A DNA stretch of 36,934 nt from positions 1 to 36,934 of the forward strand of contig NZ_WHNP01000066.1 of NCBI RefSeq assembly GCF_009362735.1, in the 5' to 3' direction. Every line of letters starts with the position of its first letter. Positions within the stretch are counted from its first letter, which is position 1. Shown here piece after piece: positions 7,761-18,300 of this stretch. A program made the translations under genes and the position numbers. The stretch is from Paraburkholderia franconis. Lineage in GTDB: Bacteria > Pseudomonadota > Gammaproteobacteria > Burkholderiales > Burkholderiaceae. The notes beneath the pieces were generated by a model. That model made no database searches and was not told the DNA's origin. It worked only from the letters and a program-made list of their open reading frames with translations.

Positions 7761-8229
7761 CCATCATCTCGCGCACCGCGCGGTGCGAGGCAGCATAGCC
7801 ATCGAGCGTGATGATCTCCGGCGACTGGCCCTGATGCCTGATCGCCTTGCTGAAAAAGGCTTTGGCCGCGCCCACTTCGCGCCTCGCCCTGAGCATGAAG
7901 TCCACCGTCTGGCCAGCCCGATCGATCGACCGCCCGGTATAGGTAGACCCACCTGCCACGAATCTTCAGGCAGGTCTCATCGACACGCCACGAGCGACCC
8001 GCAGGGGTAGCAAAGCGGTTCCAGCGTTTGACGAACTCGGGCGTATAACGCGCCTCACCCAGCGCAGGATCGTCGTGTAAGCCAGCGACAAACCCCGTTC
8101 GGCCATCATCTCGACCAGATCGCGTAGGCTGAGCTTGTACCGCAGGTACCAGCGAACACACAGAACGATGATCTCCCGATCAAAATGGCGTCCACCGAAC
8201 AACTCATCCAGACTCTTCAGCTTGCTCAT
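7760..8229 (-). pseudogene. IS6-family transposase, multiply frameshifted and 3'-truncated
   Basis: The start ATG at 8229 gives MSKLKSLDELFGGRHFDREI, then CVRWYLRYKLSLRDLVEMMAERGLSLAYTTILRWV. A second frame continues YTPEFVKRWNRFATPAGRSWRVDET.LKIRGRWVYLYRAVDR. A third continues RAGQTVDFMLRARREVGAAKAFFSKAIRHQG...ITLDGYAASHRAVREM. These are consecutive parts of one IS6/IS26-like DDE transposase. The second shift is explained by a 4-bp GATC duplication near 7925 (GTCGATCGATCGGGC on the minus strand). The first reflects about two extra bases near 8072. Sequence past AVREM, including the last catalytic Glu, is lost at the junction with the phasin. The IS left end lies at about 8260 (TTGTCGTGGCAAAACGAACT on the minus strand). 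Confidence 0.8.
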
Positions 8230-8420
8230 CACGGGTTATCAGTTCGTTTTGCCACGACAACTCTAACCGATCGCCAACCCTATTTGCACCAGAGCCTTCC
8301 GGAGGGGGTAGAGGCAATACCAACTTCGGCAGAAGCGCGCGCCCGAGGCGCTGGAGCGGGGCGCGCATACGCGGTTGCCGCAAGGCGAGAATACCTTTTG
8401 CACCGCGATGCGCACGCGCT

Positions 8421-8954
8421 TCAGCTCCAGTCGTCCATATCGTGCTTTATGGAGTGACGGTTGGCGATAAGCGTCTCGACGCTCGGCTCGTTACTCATTG
8501 CACGTTGAACGGCGAGCTTGGTCGCCTCGTAGTTCGTGCGGTACATATCTTTCTTGTCGAGGTTTGTCTCTGTGGCGCAGCGCGGATCGATCCACACGAG
8601 ACTGACGATGCATAGCTCGTTAGCCTGATCTTTTGGCAAGATGCCCTCGATCAGGCAATCGACTATTGCATCCGCCGTAGCCGACTGCACGACGCCACCG
8701 AATAGCTCGATGGTGGTCATGTCCCTGAGCGTCACCTTGGGGACGATCATGGTGGCAGGGCGCACCATCTGATTGCACGCGCGGATCGCGAACATGGCCG
8801 TGTGTCCCTTGCTCTGCGCCATCATGTTGGCGAACGCGTGACCGACGGGTCCGTCGACACGGCCTATCAGGATTTCGGGCATCGCGTCGGTCACCTGGCC
8901 GGGCGCGGCGAATACCGTCGCTTCGCCAGCTCGGAACGTCAAATCGAGATTCAT
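8421..8954 (-). CDS. fae: Formaldehyde-activating enzyme (Fae family)
   Basis: The product is 177 aa, typical of Fae. Conserved blocks are GRVDGPVGHAFANMMAQSKGHT, RPATMIVPKVTLRDM, FGGVVQSATADAIVDCLIEGILPKDQ, and YRTNYEATKLAVQRAM followed by NEPSVETLI. Fae condenses formaldehyde with tetrahydromethanopterin to methylene-H4MPT in the cytoplasm. No other H4MPT-pathway genes (mtdB, mch, fhcABCD) or methanol oxidation genes are in the window. It may act with a pathway encoded elsewhere or be a formaldehyde-binding homologue. The start has a perfect AGGAGG site at 8961-8966. The gene stands alone, with over 600 bp upstream. Confidence 0.88.
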   Translation of the reverse strand: MNLDLTFRAGEATVFAAPGQVTDAMPEILIGRVDGPVGHAFANMMAQSKGHTAMFAIRACNQMVRPATMIVPKVTLRDMTTIELFGGVVQSATADAIVDCLIEGILPKDQANELCIVSLVWIDPRCATETNLDKKDMYRTNYEATKLAVQRAMSNEPSVETLIANRHSIKHDMDDWS

Positions 8955-9560
8955 TGTCGACCTCCTTGGGTTGGATACAAAGATTCGTGGAATGCAAGGA
9001 CGATGCCATTCGATTCAATGCGCTTGCGCGACTACCGTGATACGCAATATGTATCGTCTTCGTGACAAAGTGGCAAATGCGCGTCGCGGCGTCTCCGTCG
9101 CGCAACAGGTCGCTTGCGGAGAAGCGTTGTTCATCTCGCCGATCAGGGACCGGCTCTGCATCTGGACTATCAAATGTCTATCAGGAGTCCGTATATAGTC
9201 GTTCGGGAAGCAAACCGAAGCGGCGGTGGTTGATTTATGTTTTCGGATCGACACGGCGATCTATGGCAGCGCGTATGCAAATATTGCTGGCATCATCGAT
9301 CCGCTGGGTGGGCAAGATCGCGGCCACGATCGAGGCGCCGGATGCGTCCTTCACGTCGAACGTTCTGACCCCGAACGTGGAAGTGTGATCGGCACGCGTC
9401 GGTGACTTTGACGGGGCCTGCGACTTCATGAACAGAACCGTGCGGGCGACCCCGATGCTGCCCTCGGCACGGCACAGTACTACACTGACGAGCAGGAGCG
9501 CTGCGCAGGCCGGCTGACAGCGCTTCGATGCCGGTTGGACGACCTGACGACGGGTTGCTC
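8955..9560. other. Intergenic region between divergent fae and cyclase genes
   Basis: About 600 bp holding the promoters of fae (minus) and probably of the cyclase (plus). No open frame here has a recognisable product. I could not fix the promoters; a TTGCAT...TATCCA pair just upstream of the fae ribosome site has poor spacing. Nothing repetitive stands out. Confidence 0.45.
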
Positions 9561-10481
9561 ATGAATGACAAATCGAAACGTCCGTTGTCTTGTGAGTCCG
9601 TGATGTTCGCGGACGTGAGCCGCAGCACGGAGCTTTACGAGACTGTCGGTGACATGCTTGCCTTCGAGGCGATTGCGCAGTGCATTGCGCTGATGAAATC
9701 GTGCTCGGAAGCGCTGGGAGGGCGAATCGTCAAGACCATCGGCGACGAAGTCATGGCGGTGTTTCCCTACGCCGAACATGCGATGCAGGCCGCGATCGAT
9801 ATGCAGCTGGCCGTCTCCGGGTTGCCCGCGGTGGCGGGACAGCCGATGTCGCTGCGAATCGGCTTTCATCACGGCCCCGTATTGCCTGACGAAAGGGGAG
9901 ATGTGTTCGGCGACACCGTGAACCTGGCTGCCCGACTGGCCGACTTTGCTGCGCCGGGGCAGGTCGTCACGAGCAAAGACGCGGTTGAGTGTCTCCCGGC
10001 GAGACTGCGTCAGATGTCGCGCCACCTTTATCCGATACAGGTGCGAGGAAAAAGACAGCCAACGGAGTTGTTCGAGGCGATCTGGCAACAAGGCGCTGAT
10101 CTGACGATCACAGGTAACGACCTGCAGCGTCTGCCCTGTTCATCGTTATTGACCCTGCGGTATGGGGATGTCTGCGTGGAAATGAGTGAAGCGTCCGCGT
10201 TGGTGACGATCGGCCGCGGCGCGAATATGAGCATTGTCGTGCACGATCGCCGCGCGTCGAGGGTGCACGCATCGATCGAGTGCCGCAGCGGAAAGTATGT
10301 GTTGCGCGATTGCAGCTCGAACGGCACCCGCATCACCATCGACGGAGGCCATGAGCTCATGCTTCGCCGCGACGAGGTCACGCTATGGGGGCAGGGCTGG
10401 ATCTCGTTCGGACCGTCTGGCGGCGATGAGGCGGAGCGCGTGGAGTTTTCCAGCAGGCGTCTTTCCGGACCGTCGGGTTGA
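9561..10481 (+). CDS. Class III nucleotide cyclase with C-terminal FHA domain
   Basis: The product is 306 aa from the ATG at 9561; an in-frame ATG at 9528 is an alternative. Residues about 10-170 form a class III adenylate/guanylate cyclase domain. The two metal-binding aspartates are in VMFADVSRSTEL and TIGDEVMAVF. GDTVNLAARLADFAAPGQVV and the VRGKRQPTELFEA segment, with its base-recognising Lys, follow. Residues about 205-285 form an FHA phosphothreonine-binding domain: TIGRGANMSIVV, RRASRVHASIE, YVLRDCSSNGTRI. There are no membrane helices. It should make cAMP or cGMP under control of a phosphorylated partner. No kinase is adjacent. A second class III cyclase starts at 34664. Confidence 0.88.
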   Translation: MNDKSKRPLSCESVMFADVSRSTELYETVGDMLAFEAIAQCIALMKSCSEALGGRIVKTIGDEVMAVFPYAEHAMQAAIDMQLAVSGLPAVAGQPMSLRIGFHHGPVLPDERGDVFGDTVNLAARLADFAAPGQVVTSKDAVECLPARLRQMSRHLYPIQVRGKRQPTELFEAIWQQGADLTITGNDLQRLPCSSLLTLRYGDVCVEMSEASALVTIGRGANMSIVVHDRRASRVHASIECRSGKYVLRDCSSNGTRITIDGGHELMLRRDEVTLWGQGWISFGPSGGDEAERVEFSSRRLSGPSG

Positions 10482-11334
10482 CGGATGCCACTATGAGCGG
10501 GTGAAGCGCAGCCAGGGTTTGGGATCGATGCCGTTGCGCGTAGGCTTGCAGGTCACGGGTGCCCGCTTGCTAGGGGCGCCCGAGAGCGAACGGGTCGTTG
10601 CGTCAGGTTGCGAGACATGCCTGGCCCTCCGGCAGGACAGCACTTCCATCTTCATAGGTTGCTCATGCGAGGTCGAAGCGATCTCGCGATGATATTCGTG
10701 ATCTTCCCGGCAGATATTTGAAACACGCTATGAAAATGTAAAACGGAAAGTAAACGGAGCCGCCCAGTTCGGTGGAGACTGCCGGTTAATGAATTCGACC
10801 AGAACGCCCATCAAGTTCGTGAAAATAGACAACTTCTTCATTTGGCATTCTGGAGTCTTTGCTCGGCTAACTCAAATTGAATAGAAATGCAGGTTGGATA
10901 AAAGCATGAACACAATCATCTGAACATTGATTTCCAGCAATTCGTCAACCATACTGGGTTGCATCACGCGATCGACAACATATAAAGCCGGCGTCATCCG
11001 TACCCCGGCTCAGGAAGGAGGTCGTGACCATCCAAGGCTACCGGGGAAGTCTTTCACGTGGGCGCATCGGTCCCATGCGAACGCATCTTCAGCATACTTG
11101 AATCTCACGACGGAGCAACCCGGCATTCGGCAACGCATGCCGGCGGGAAGGCGTTTCAATGCGTTCTTGAGAAACGGATCCGCGCGGAATTGCAAAACAG
11201 AACAATAAATAGCGCTGATTGCAATTTGAAGCAGGAGGCATTTCGTTTTTTTAAACGCCACTTAAATCCATAACGCGCATGCGTTCATGGCGGGGATTCG
11301 CTTATTCATTCAATTTTTCATTCTGGAGTCAGTC
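10482..11334. other. Long intergenic region upstream of the RHS cassette
   Basis: About 850 bp with no supported gene. The stretches at about 10690-11000 and 11190-11300 look clearly richer in A/T than the flanking genes. The short frames found have no starts or signatures. The region probably carries the promoter and regulatory sites of the three-gene cassette that follows. No tRNA, direct repeat or IS end was recognised. A silenced, H-NS-type bound promoter region would fit the composition, but this is inference. Confidence 0.5.
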
Positions 11335-12189
11335 ATGCCATTGCAAATCCAGCGCGCGCAAATCAAGCCCGGCGATACCACCATCTTCGAGTTTTCCGAT
11401 CGGATCACGCAGCGCGTGGTCGGGTTCTCCGGTTTCACACTGAGTTACGGCAATACCGATCACCACGTGCAGATCGTATCGGTGTCGCTGAGCGTCAACC
11501 AGTCCGACTCATCGCTTTCGGTGACGGCAAATGCAACGATGGTCGACGCGTCAGGCAACAACCTCGATAAGAATTCCTCATTTGTTAATGTCGTTGCGCT
11601 TGCGTGGGTTGGGGTCGACGATCCGAACCTGAAGCTCGGCAACGTCGCGGGAATTTCCAATGGCGGTTCGAGCTCGCCGGTCACGATTCCCGGCACGGAC
11701 CCGAATCTGTTGCAGGCAGGCCTTGCCGGCTTCTACCTCTCATATAGCGGCACCGACCATCACATGGAAACAGCCTGCGCAACGGTGGGCTCTACACTGA
11801 GCGGCAATGCCGCGATCATCAACGGCACTGCGTACATGTTCGACCAGAGCGGCAATTCGGCTTCGGGTACGGTCGACGCCGGTCTGCTGGCCAATTGCGA
11901 TCCCGCGTTGCGGGACTTCGTGCGCAGCACCAACAGCTTGCAGAACAGCACGCAGAGCATCACGTTCTCCAAGCCCTTCTCTAGCTACACGCCGTTCCTG
12001 AACGGGTACAAGGCGCAGTACAGGAACAATTCCGACCATCACGTGAAGACGTTTTCGGTGGACCTGTCGGTGCAAAGCATGAGCGGCGCGGATGTCACGG
12101 TGACGGGCGCGGCGAAACTTGCCGACAAATCCGGCAACGTTCAGGACGACGGCGTCAGCCATGTCAGCGGCTTCATCATCGGCATCTGA
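11335..12189 (+). CDS. Triple DHH-repeat beta-rich protein, cassette gene 1
   Basis: The product is 284 aa; the ATG at 11335 is preceded by GGAG at 11324-11327. Three related segments each contain a glycine-aromatic strand and a D-H-H motif: GFTLSYGNTDHHVQIVSVSLS (about 27-47), GFYLSYSGTDHHMETACATV (about 132-151) and GYKAQYRNNSDHHVKTFSVDLS (about 225-246). Each is followed by a strand ending in a D-x-SGN turn (VDASGNN, FDQSGNS, LADKSGN). There is no signal peptide or membrane helix. The His pairs could bind a metal. I do not recognise the family. It lies 122 bp upstream of the giant RHS gene, on the same strand, so it is probably a partner, adaptor or lectin-like module of the RHS protein. 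Confidence 0.75.
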   Translation: MPLQIQRAQIKPGDTTIFEFSDRITQRVVGFSGFTLSYGNTDHHVQIVSVSLSVNQSDSSLSVTANATMVDASGNNLDKNSSFVNVVALAWVGVDDPNLKLGNVAGISNGGSSSPVTIPGTDPNLLQAGLAGFYLSYSGTDHHMETACATVGSTLSGNAAIINGTAYMFDQSGNSASGTVDAGLLANCDPALRDFVRSTNSLQNSTQSITFSKPFSSYTPFLNGYKAQYRNNSDHHVKTFSVDLSVQSMSGADVTVTGAAKLADKSGNVQDDGVSHVSGFIIGI

Positions 12190-12311
12190 CCGATGCGCGA
12201 CGCCCGATGCGCGTCGTGCATCGGGCGATTCGCCTGTGTTTCGAATCTTCCCGCACGCCGAGTGCGCTGCGGCCCGACGTCACTTCATCCGACATTCTGG
12301 AGCCGGTCATC

Positions 12312-15300
12312 ATGGCTGATTCCTCGACCCCGAGCATTCGTACCTTTCAGATGGACGCAAGCACAGTGGGCGTGCTCAAGAGCAGCGTAAATCTGTTCCG
12401 CGGAGACGTGAACCTCACGCAGGCATTGTTCTCAATGCCGGGCCGCACCGGCAACGACGGCCTGCAGATCGACCTGTCGATCCTGTACGAGAGCAACGTC
12501 AACCAGGAGGCCATGACCTGGAACCGCGATCGTCCGACGGGCGTGCTGGGGATGGGCTGGAGCCTGCCCGTGTCCGCTATCACGCTCGATAGCGGCGGCG
12601 CGCCGGCGCCTGGTCTCGCCGCGTATTCGATCCAGATGTCGGGCACGTCGAGCCAACTGGTACGTGAACCGGTGAATGCAAAGCTATTCGCGATGGACGG
12701 ATCGCTAGCCGGTTCGCTCGTGGATGGGCAACCCGTTCCGGGCCCGATACGCAGCGAGTTCGTGCGGCGCGGCATTGCGTTGTCTGCGAGCGCGATTATG
12801 GAGGGCGCGGCGAGCCCGTGGCTTGTCGACGACGCGGCCCGCGAGCAGCAGTTCGTGCTGCAACTAGGCCAGCAGACGCTCGATGCTTATGACGGCGGCG
12901 AATCTTATCAACTGGTGAACTACAAGTTCTGGAAGGTCCTGTACTACCCGCGATACGAGCGCTGGGCCGTCACCAATGAAACAGGGCAGACGTTGTCGTT
13001 CGGCGGCGGCGTGGCGCAAACGGCGCAGGGGTATAACGCCAGTGCCGGCAACAGCATCGAATGGGGCGTGCAATGGGCCGACGCGAGCGGCACGCCGCTG
13101 TGGCAAGGCAACAGCGCCGTCACGGCCAACCAGCGTCAGTACGCGCGCGCCTGGCATCTGCAGCGCGCGTACAGCCGCTTCGGCGAATATGTTTCGTACG
13201 GCTATAACGGCTTCGTGCGCGACGTCAACGGGCTCCTTGCGCACGGCGCGGAGCAGCAGGTCGGCGCGGGCGGCAAGCCGTATACGAAGGCGTGCTATCT
13301 GACGAGCGTGACCGACGTGTTCGGCCGTACAGCCACGTTCAATTACCAGCCCAAGCTGTGGAGCGACGCGACGCCGGAAAGTCCGCGCGAGTACGCGGAC
13401 CCGCACAAGTCCGTGCCCGACACCACGCCGAACGGCTTTCAGGACTGTTACGAAACGCAGTTCCTGAACGACATCGTCGTGAGCGATGCGGGCGGCTCGA
13501 CGCTCTTCTCCCTCGAGTTCGTGTATGACCCGAGCCCGGCGCAGAAAGGCGCGGAGGCCGTGGCGAACGTCGCGGGCACTTCGGGCGATATGTGCAAGCG
13601 CCTGCTGACGGGCTTTGCGCTCTTCAACCCGTCGGGCGACAACCTGCCGGGCTATCGCTACGACTACTACCTCGACACAAGCGAGCAGACGAATCTCGGT
13701 GCATTGCGCAGCATCGTCTATCCGACGGGCGGCAGCGCCGTCTACGCGTACAACCCGGTCGAACTGCCGATCTGCGAGCGGGCCATGACTTTGTCGGCAC
13801 CCGCGCCGCTTCCCGCGCAATCGATGCCGCGCGTGTGGTTCGGTCCCGACTACGCGGTCTCCGTCTGGAACAACAGCGCGACGCAGCAGATGTCGCTGCA
13901 GATCCTGACCTGGAACGGCCAGTGGAACAGCTGGCAACCGGACGCTTCGAGCCCGCTGCTGGTGAACGGCAACGGCGGCACCGATCTTTCCACGGTGACA
14001 GTGCTCGCGGCCGAGAACTTCGTCGCGATCACGTACGACACGAGCAACGACACCAATCTGCATCTGTTCCGCAAAGACCCGGCGAGGCGCGCGCAATGGA
14101 TCGCGGCTGACATCCCAGGAGGCGGCAGCGGCGGCTGCAACAGTCCGACATGGCGATGGCCGCTGTCGAATGGGCACGTGACGACGCTCGCCGGTCAGAA
14201 CTTCGTGCTCGTGCCGCAAGTGAGCACCTACGCGAACAGCGGCGCGTACGACGTGTTCACCTGGAACTGGCCGACCCAGAGCTGGACGCACACGTCGCAG
14301 AACACCTCGACGTATGCGTGGTTTGCGGCAGGGCGGGACTACTTCGCGACGCTCGACATGCAGTCGACGGTGAACTTGCTGCATCTGAGCCCGACGGGCG
14401 CGTGGCAGCAGGGCGGCAGCAAGAACCTGGGGTTCGTGCTGGACGATCCGGCGTCGATCGCGCTTGCTTCGGACGTGTCGCTGCTCGTGGTGTCGCATCT
14501 GATCTCAGGCGGGCCGTCCAGTGGCGAGCAGACCTACGAGGTCTACGCGCTCCAGTGGAATAGCGAGTACGCATTCGCGGCCCCGGCGACGCTCAGGTTT
14601 GTCGACAAGTTCGACAACACGTATCCGACCAGTTGGGCACCCGCTTGCATTGACAATTCAATGATCGCGGCGGGCGGCAACCTGATGCGCTTCGACGGCG
14701 GGCGATGGCTTGCAAACAGCAATCTGAAACCGCAGGCGGGCGTGATCGTCGGCGAGCAGCGCTATGCGTATGGGCCGGACTACGGCACGCTGATCAGGGT
14801 CGGCAACGGCGCGCCGAAAGCGCAGCTGGTCGGCTACGACGCGAACAGCAGCGCACCTGTCTGGACCGACACGCCCACCGAGATCACAGGGCTCACCGTA
14901 CCGCCTGCCAATCAGGCCACGGCGAACTGGGCGTCGGGCGGCAACCCTGATTATCTGACGGTCGGAAACCAGCTCTTCTTTCGCGGCGTGGCGACCAACT
15001 GGTCGCAATCGGTCACGCAAGGCATCGCGAACGTGCAGACGCTGATCAACGAAGCAGCGGGCACGAGCGATCGCTATCAGCTCAACGCGGCTTCCGTCAT
15101 CAACGAAGGGCCGGCATTCATTGCATGCGCCGCCTACGACACGCAACAGCCCGGCGGCCATGCGACGGCATCGGCCGGCCTCGTGCTGCGCAACGGCACG
15201 GTGATGGGCGCGGCGCAACTGCTTGCCGGCCAGCAGATGTGGACAGCGCAAGAAAACGATCTGGCGGGGCAGGGCAAGTATCCGGGCGGCGCGTCGGCAT

Positions 15301-18300
15301 TCTTCACCTATACGCAGGATGCGGGTGATCTCGACGAGGCCGCGAGCGTCTATCTGCATCGCTATGCGGGTTCGGCGATCCAGGGGCCGATCGCGGACTG
15401 GCCCGTCGCGAGCATCACGATCGCAGACGGCCTGTCGGAAAGCTCGACCACGAGCTACGTCCAGGACACCGCGAATGCCGCATGCGATGCGAGCGGCGAA
15501 GTCGTCAAGTATTTTCAGAGCACGGTGTATCCGGGTGGCAGCCCGGACAATCCCGTCAACGGATCGGTGATCAGCTGCTATCTGAACGGCAACGAGGTGG
15601 TCGCGCCCGACAACTACTATGACGTGCTCGATGGTCTGCTGCACAGCGTCGTCACGCAGGACGCGTCGGGGACGATCGTCACGAGCGTCGAGAACGTCTG
15701 GGATGCCTGGGTGATGCGCGCAAGCGACCCCACCGATCCGCACGGCGCGCCCGTCAATCTGTACGGCGCTTACGTGCTGCAGACCGGCCAGAATTCGACG
15801 AAGGACGGCGTGGCCTCGACCCAGACCACGGCCTATGCGCCGAACGGGCTGCCGTACACCTACACGGGACAACCGGCGAGCGTAACGAACCAGACGATGA
15901 ACGGCGCGGGCGAACTGGAAACCGACATCCAGAACAACGTGTACGCATGCGAGGTGAACGAAGCGAGCCGTGTGCTGAACGACGTCAGGAGTACCGTCGA
16001 GCAGATTTCGACGAATGCCGGCGTCACGACGGCGGCGATCGCGACGGCATTGAACTCGTGGCCCACCGTTTGGGGCAGCGACGTCCTGACGCCTGCCGAA
16101 GAAGCCGACTTCAGCTGGACAGGTGGACCGGCGGCGTTCCCGTTCGGCAGCTATTTGCCGGGTGAGACGCCGGAGTCGTGGCAATGCACGACGCGCAACC
16201 AGATTCGCGCGGCAAACGGTGCGGTGCTGCAGCAGACGGACGGCTCGGGCACGCTCTGCTCGACCTTGTTCGCAACGGCATGGGGCCTGCCCGTCGCGAC
16301 GTTCAAAGGCGCCGCGCTGGCCGAATGCGCGTGGAACGGATTTCAGGCGTACGAGGATGCGACGGGCTGGACGCTGACGGGTGTGAGCTACGACACCTCC
16401 CATGCGTGGCTGGGCACGCGCAGCCTCAGCGTGCCGAAAGGCGCGAGCGTCGATACGGCGGTCACGCCGGCTGCGGAGCGCAGCGCCTATCTGCTGACGG
16501 TGCGCTATCAGACGCCTTTGGGCTACGACGCCGACGGCTCGGGTATCGAAGTGAAATGCGGCCAACAGGCCACACGCCTCGACTTCGCCGATACGCGCGG
16601 GCAGTGGCAATACCTGAGCACGTCGGTCGCCCTGCCTTCGGGCACGGACACCGTTGCGCTGCATCTTGCGAATGTCGGCAGCAGCAACGTGTTGATCGAC
16701 GGCGTGCTGCTCGTGCCGTTCGGCACAGACGTGACGATCCAGTGCTGGCAGGCCGACATGCGGCTGCTGCGGGCAACGATGAATGCGGGCGGCAACGCGA
16801 GCTTCACGCGTTACGACGCGTATTGCCGGCCGCTTGCTTCCGTCGGCGCGAGCGGCGATCTGCAGGAACTCGATATGCGTTTCCTGTCACGCCAGGGCGC
16901 GCAGAACGACGCGTTCGACGACGCCAGCCCGAATGCCGAACTGACCTTGCACATGACGGACGGCGGGCGTGCGGAAACGTTCCTTGACGGCGTGCAGTGG
17001 CGCACTCGCTGGCAGCCTGGTAATCCGGCATGGTGGAGCACGGCGGACGGCGTGCTGACGAAATCCGGCACGACAGCCGACACGCTCGCCTGGCAAGGCG
17101 CGAGCGCGGGCGTCACGGCAGTCGCGCTGTTCGTCGAAATCGTGCCGCCCGCGACGCCTGGTAGCGGGGCGCTCGCGTTTAGCTTCGGCGCGGGAGAGAG
17201 CATCGGCTGGACGCCGGGCACGGGATGGCAATGGACCAACGCGCAAGGTGTGCCCGTGCAGAGCCCGCTTGCGAATCCGCCGCGGCTCGCGACGCAATGG
17301 CTGCTGGTGATGGTCCCGGGCAGTGTGCTCTTTTACGGCGACGGTCAATTGCTCTTCAGCCAGTCGAGCAAGGCGACCCTTTCGCAGGGCGTGTCGTTCG
17401 CGACGGGACCGAACGCATTGCAGATTCTCAACCTGATGGCGGGCATCGAGCCGCGCGTCGGCGAGGCGTACACGGACGGCGCGGGCCGTCAGCGCCAGGT
17501 GCATCAGTTGCAGGGCACGGACAGCCGCGTGATGGAGATGATCTACGACGCGCTCGACCGGCAGGTTGCGCAGACCCGCATGGCGCCTGGCAAGTTCGGC
17601 AGCGGCGCGCTGATGCCGCTGATGCAGTATCGCTCGACGTTCGTCGACGTTCCTGCATTCCTCGCCGCGTTGAGCAATACGTGCGCGATGCGGGGCGATG
17701 TCGCCGCGTACTATGCGGGCCAGTCGGATGGGCCCGTCAAGCGCTCGAACGATCAGAACTATCCGTATAGCGGGCTGCGCTATGGCGGCTCGGCGCTGGA
17801 TCGCGTGGTCGAAAGCGGCAAGCCCGGGCTGCAACTGTCCATTCACGACGTCAATAGCACGAGCCCCGCACAACGCGAAACGACGCGCACCGTCTACACC
17901 GCGAGCGGCGCGGACGATCCCGTCAAGCCAGGTCAATACTATGCGACGTTGACGACCACGCCGAGCGGCTACCAGGGGCAGCAGTTCGTCGATACCGCGA
18001 ATCGCGCGGTGGCAACCGTGCAGCTCGGCACGGATGGCGCGAACGCCGGTCAGACGACGGTGAGCCCGAGCTACAGTGCGTCGCCGGAAAGCGCGGGCAT
18101 TCTCGGCACGATGAAACTGCCGAACGCCTTCACGAACGGCCCGCAATCGGACCCGGCCGCGTTCGTGCGGACCACGCTGCAAGATCCGCTCGGCCGGCCG
18201 AGCGCCTACAGCGACCCGGACACGGGCAGCACCGCGTATCTGTTCAACGGCAAGGGGCAGCCGCGTTTCGTGCAGGTGCCGCTCGATGCCGGCGAGCAGT

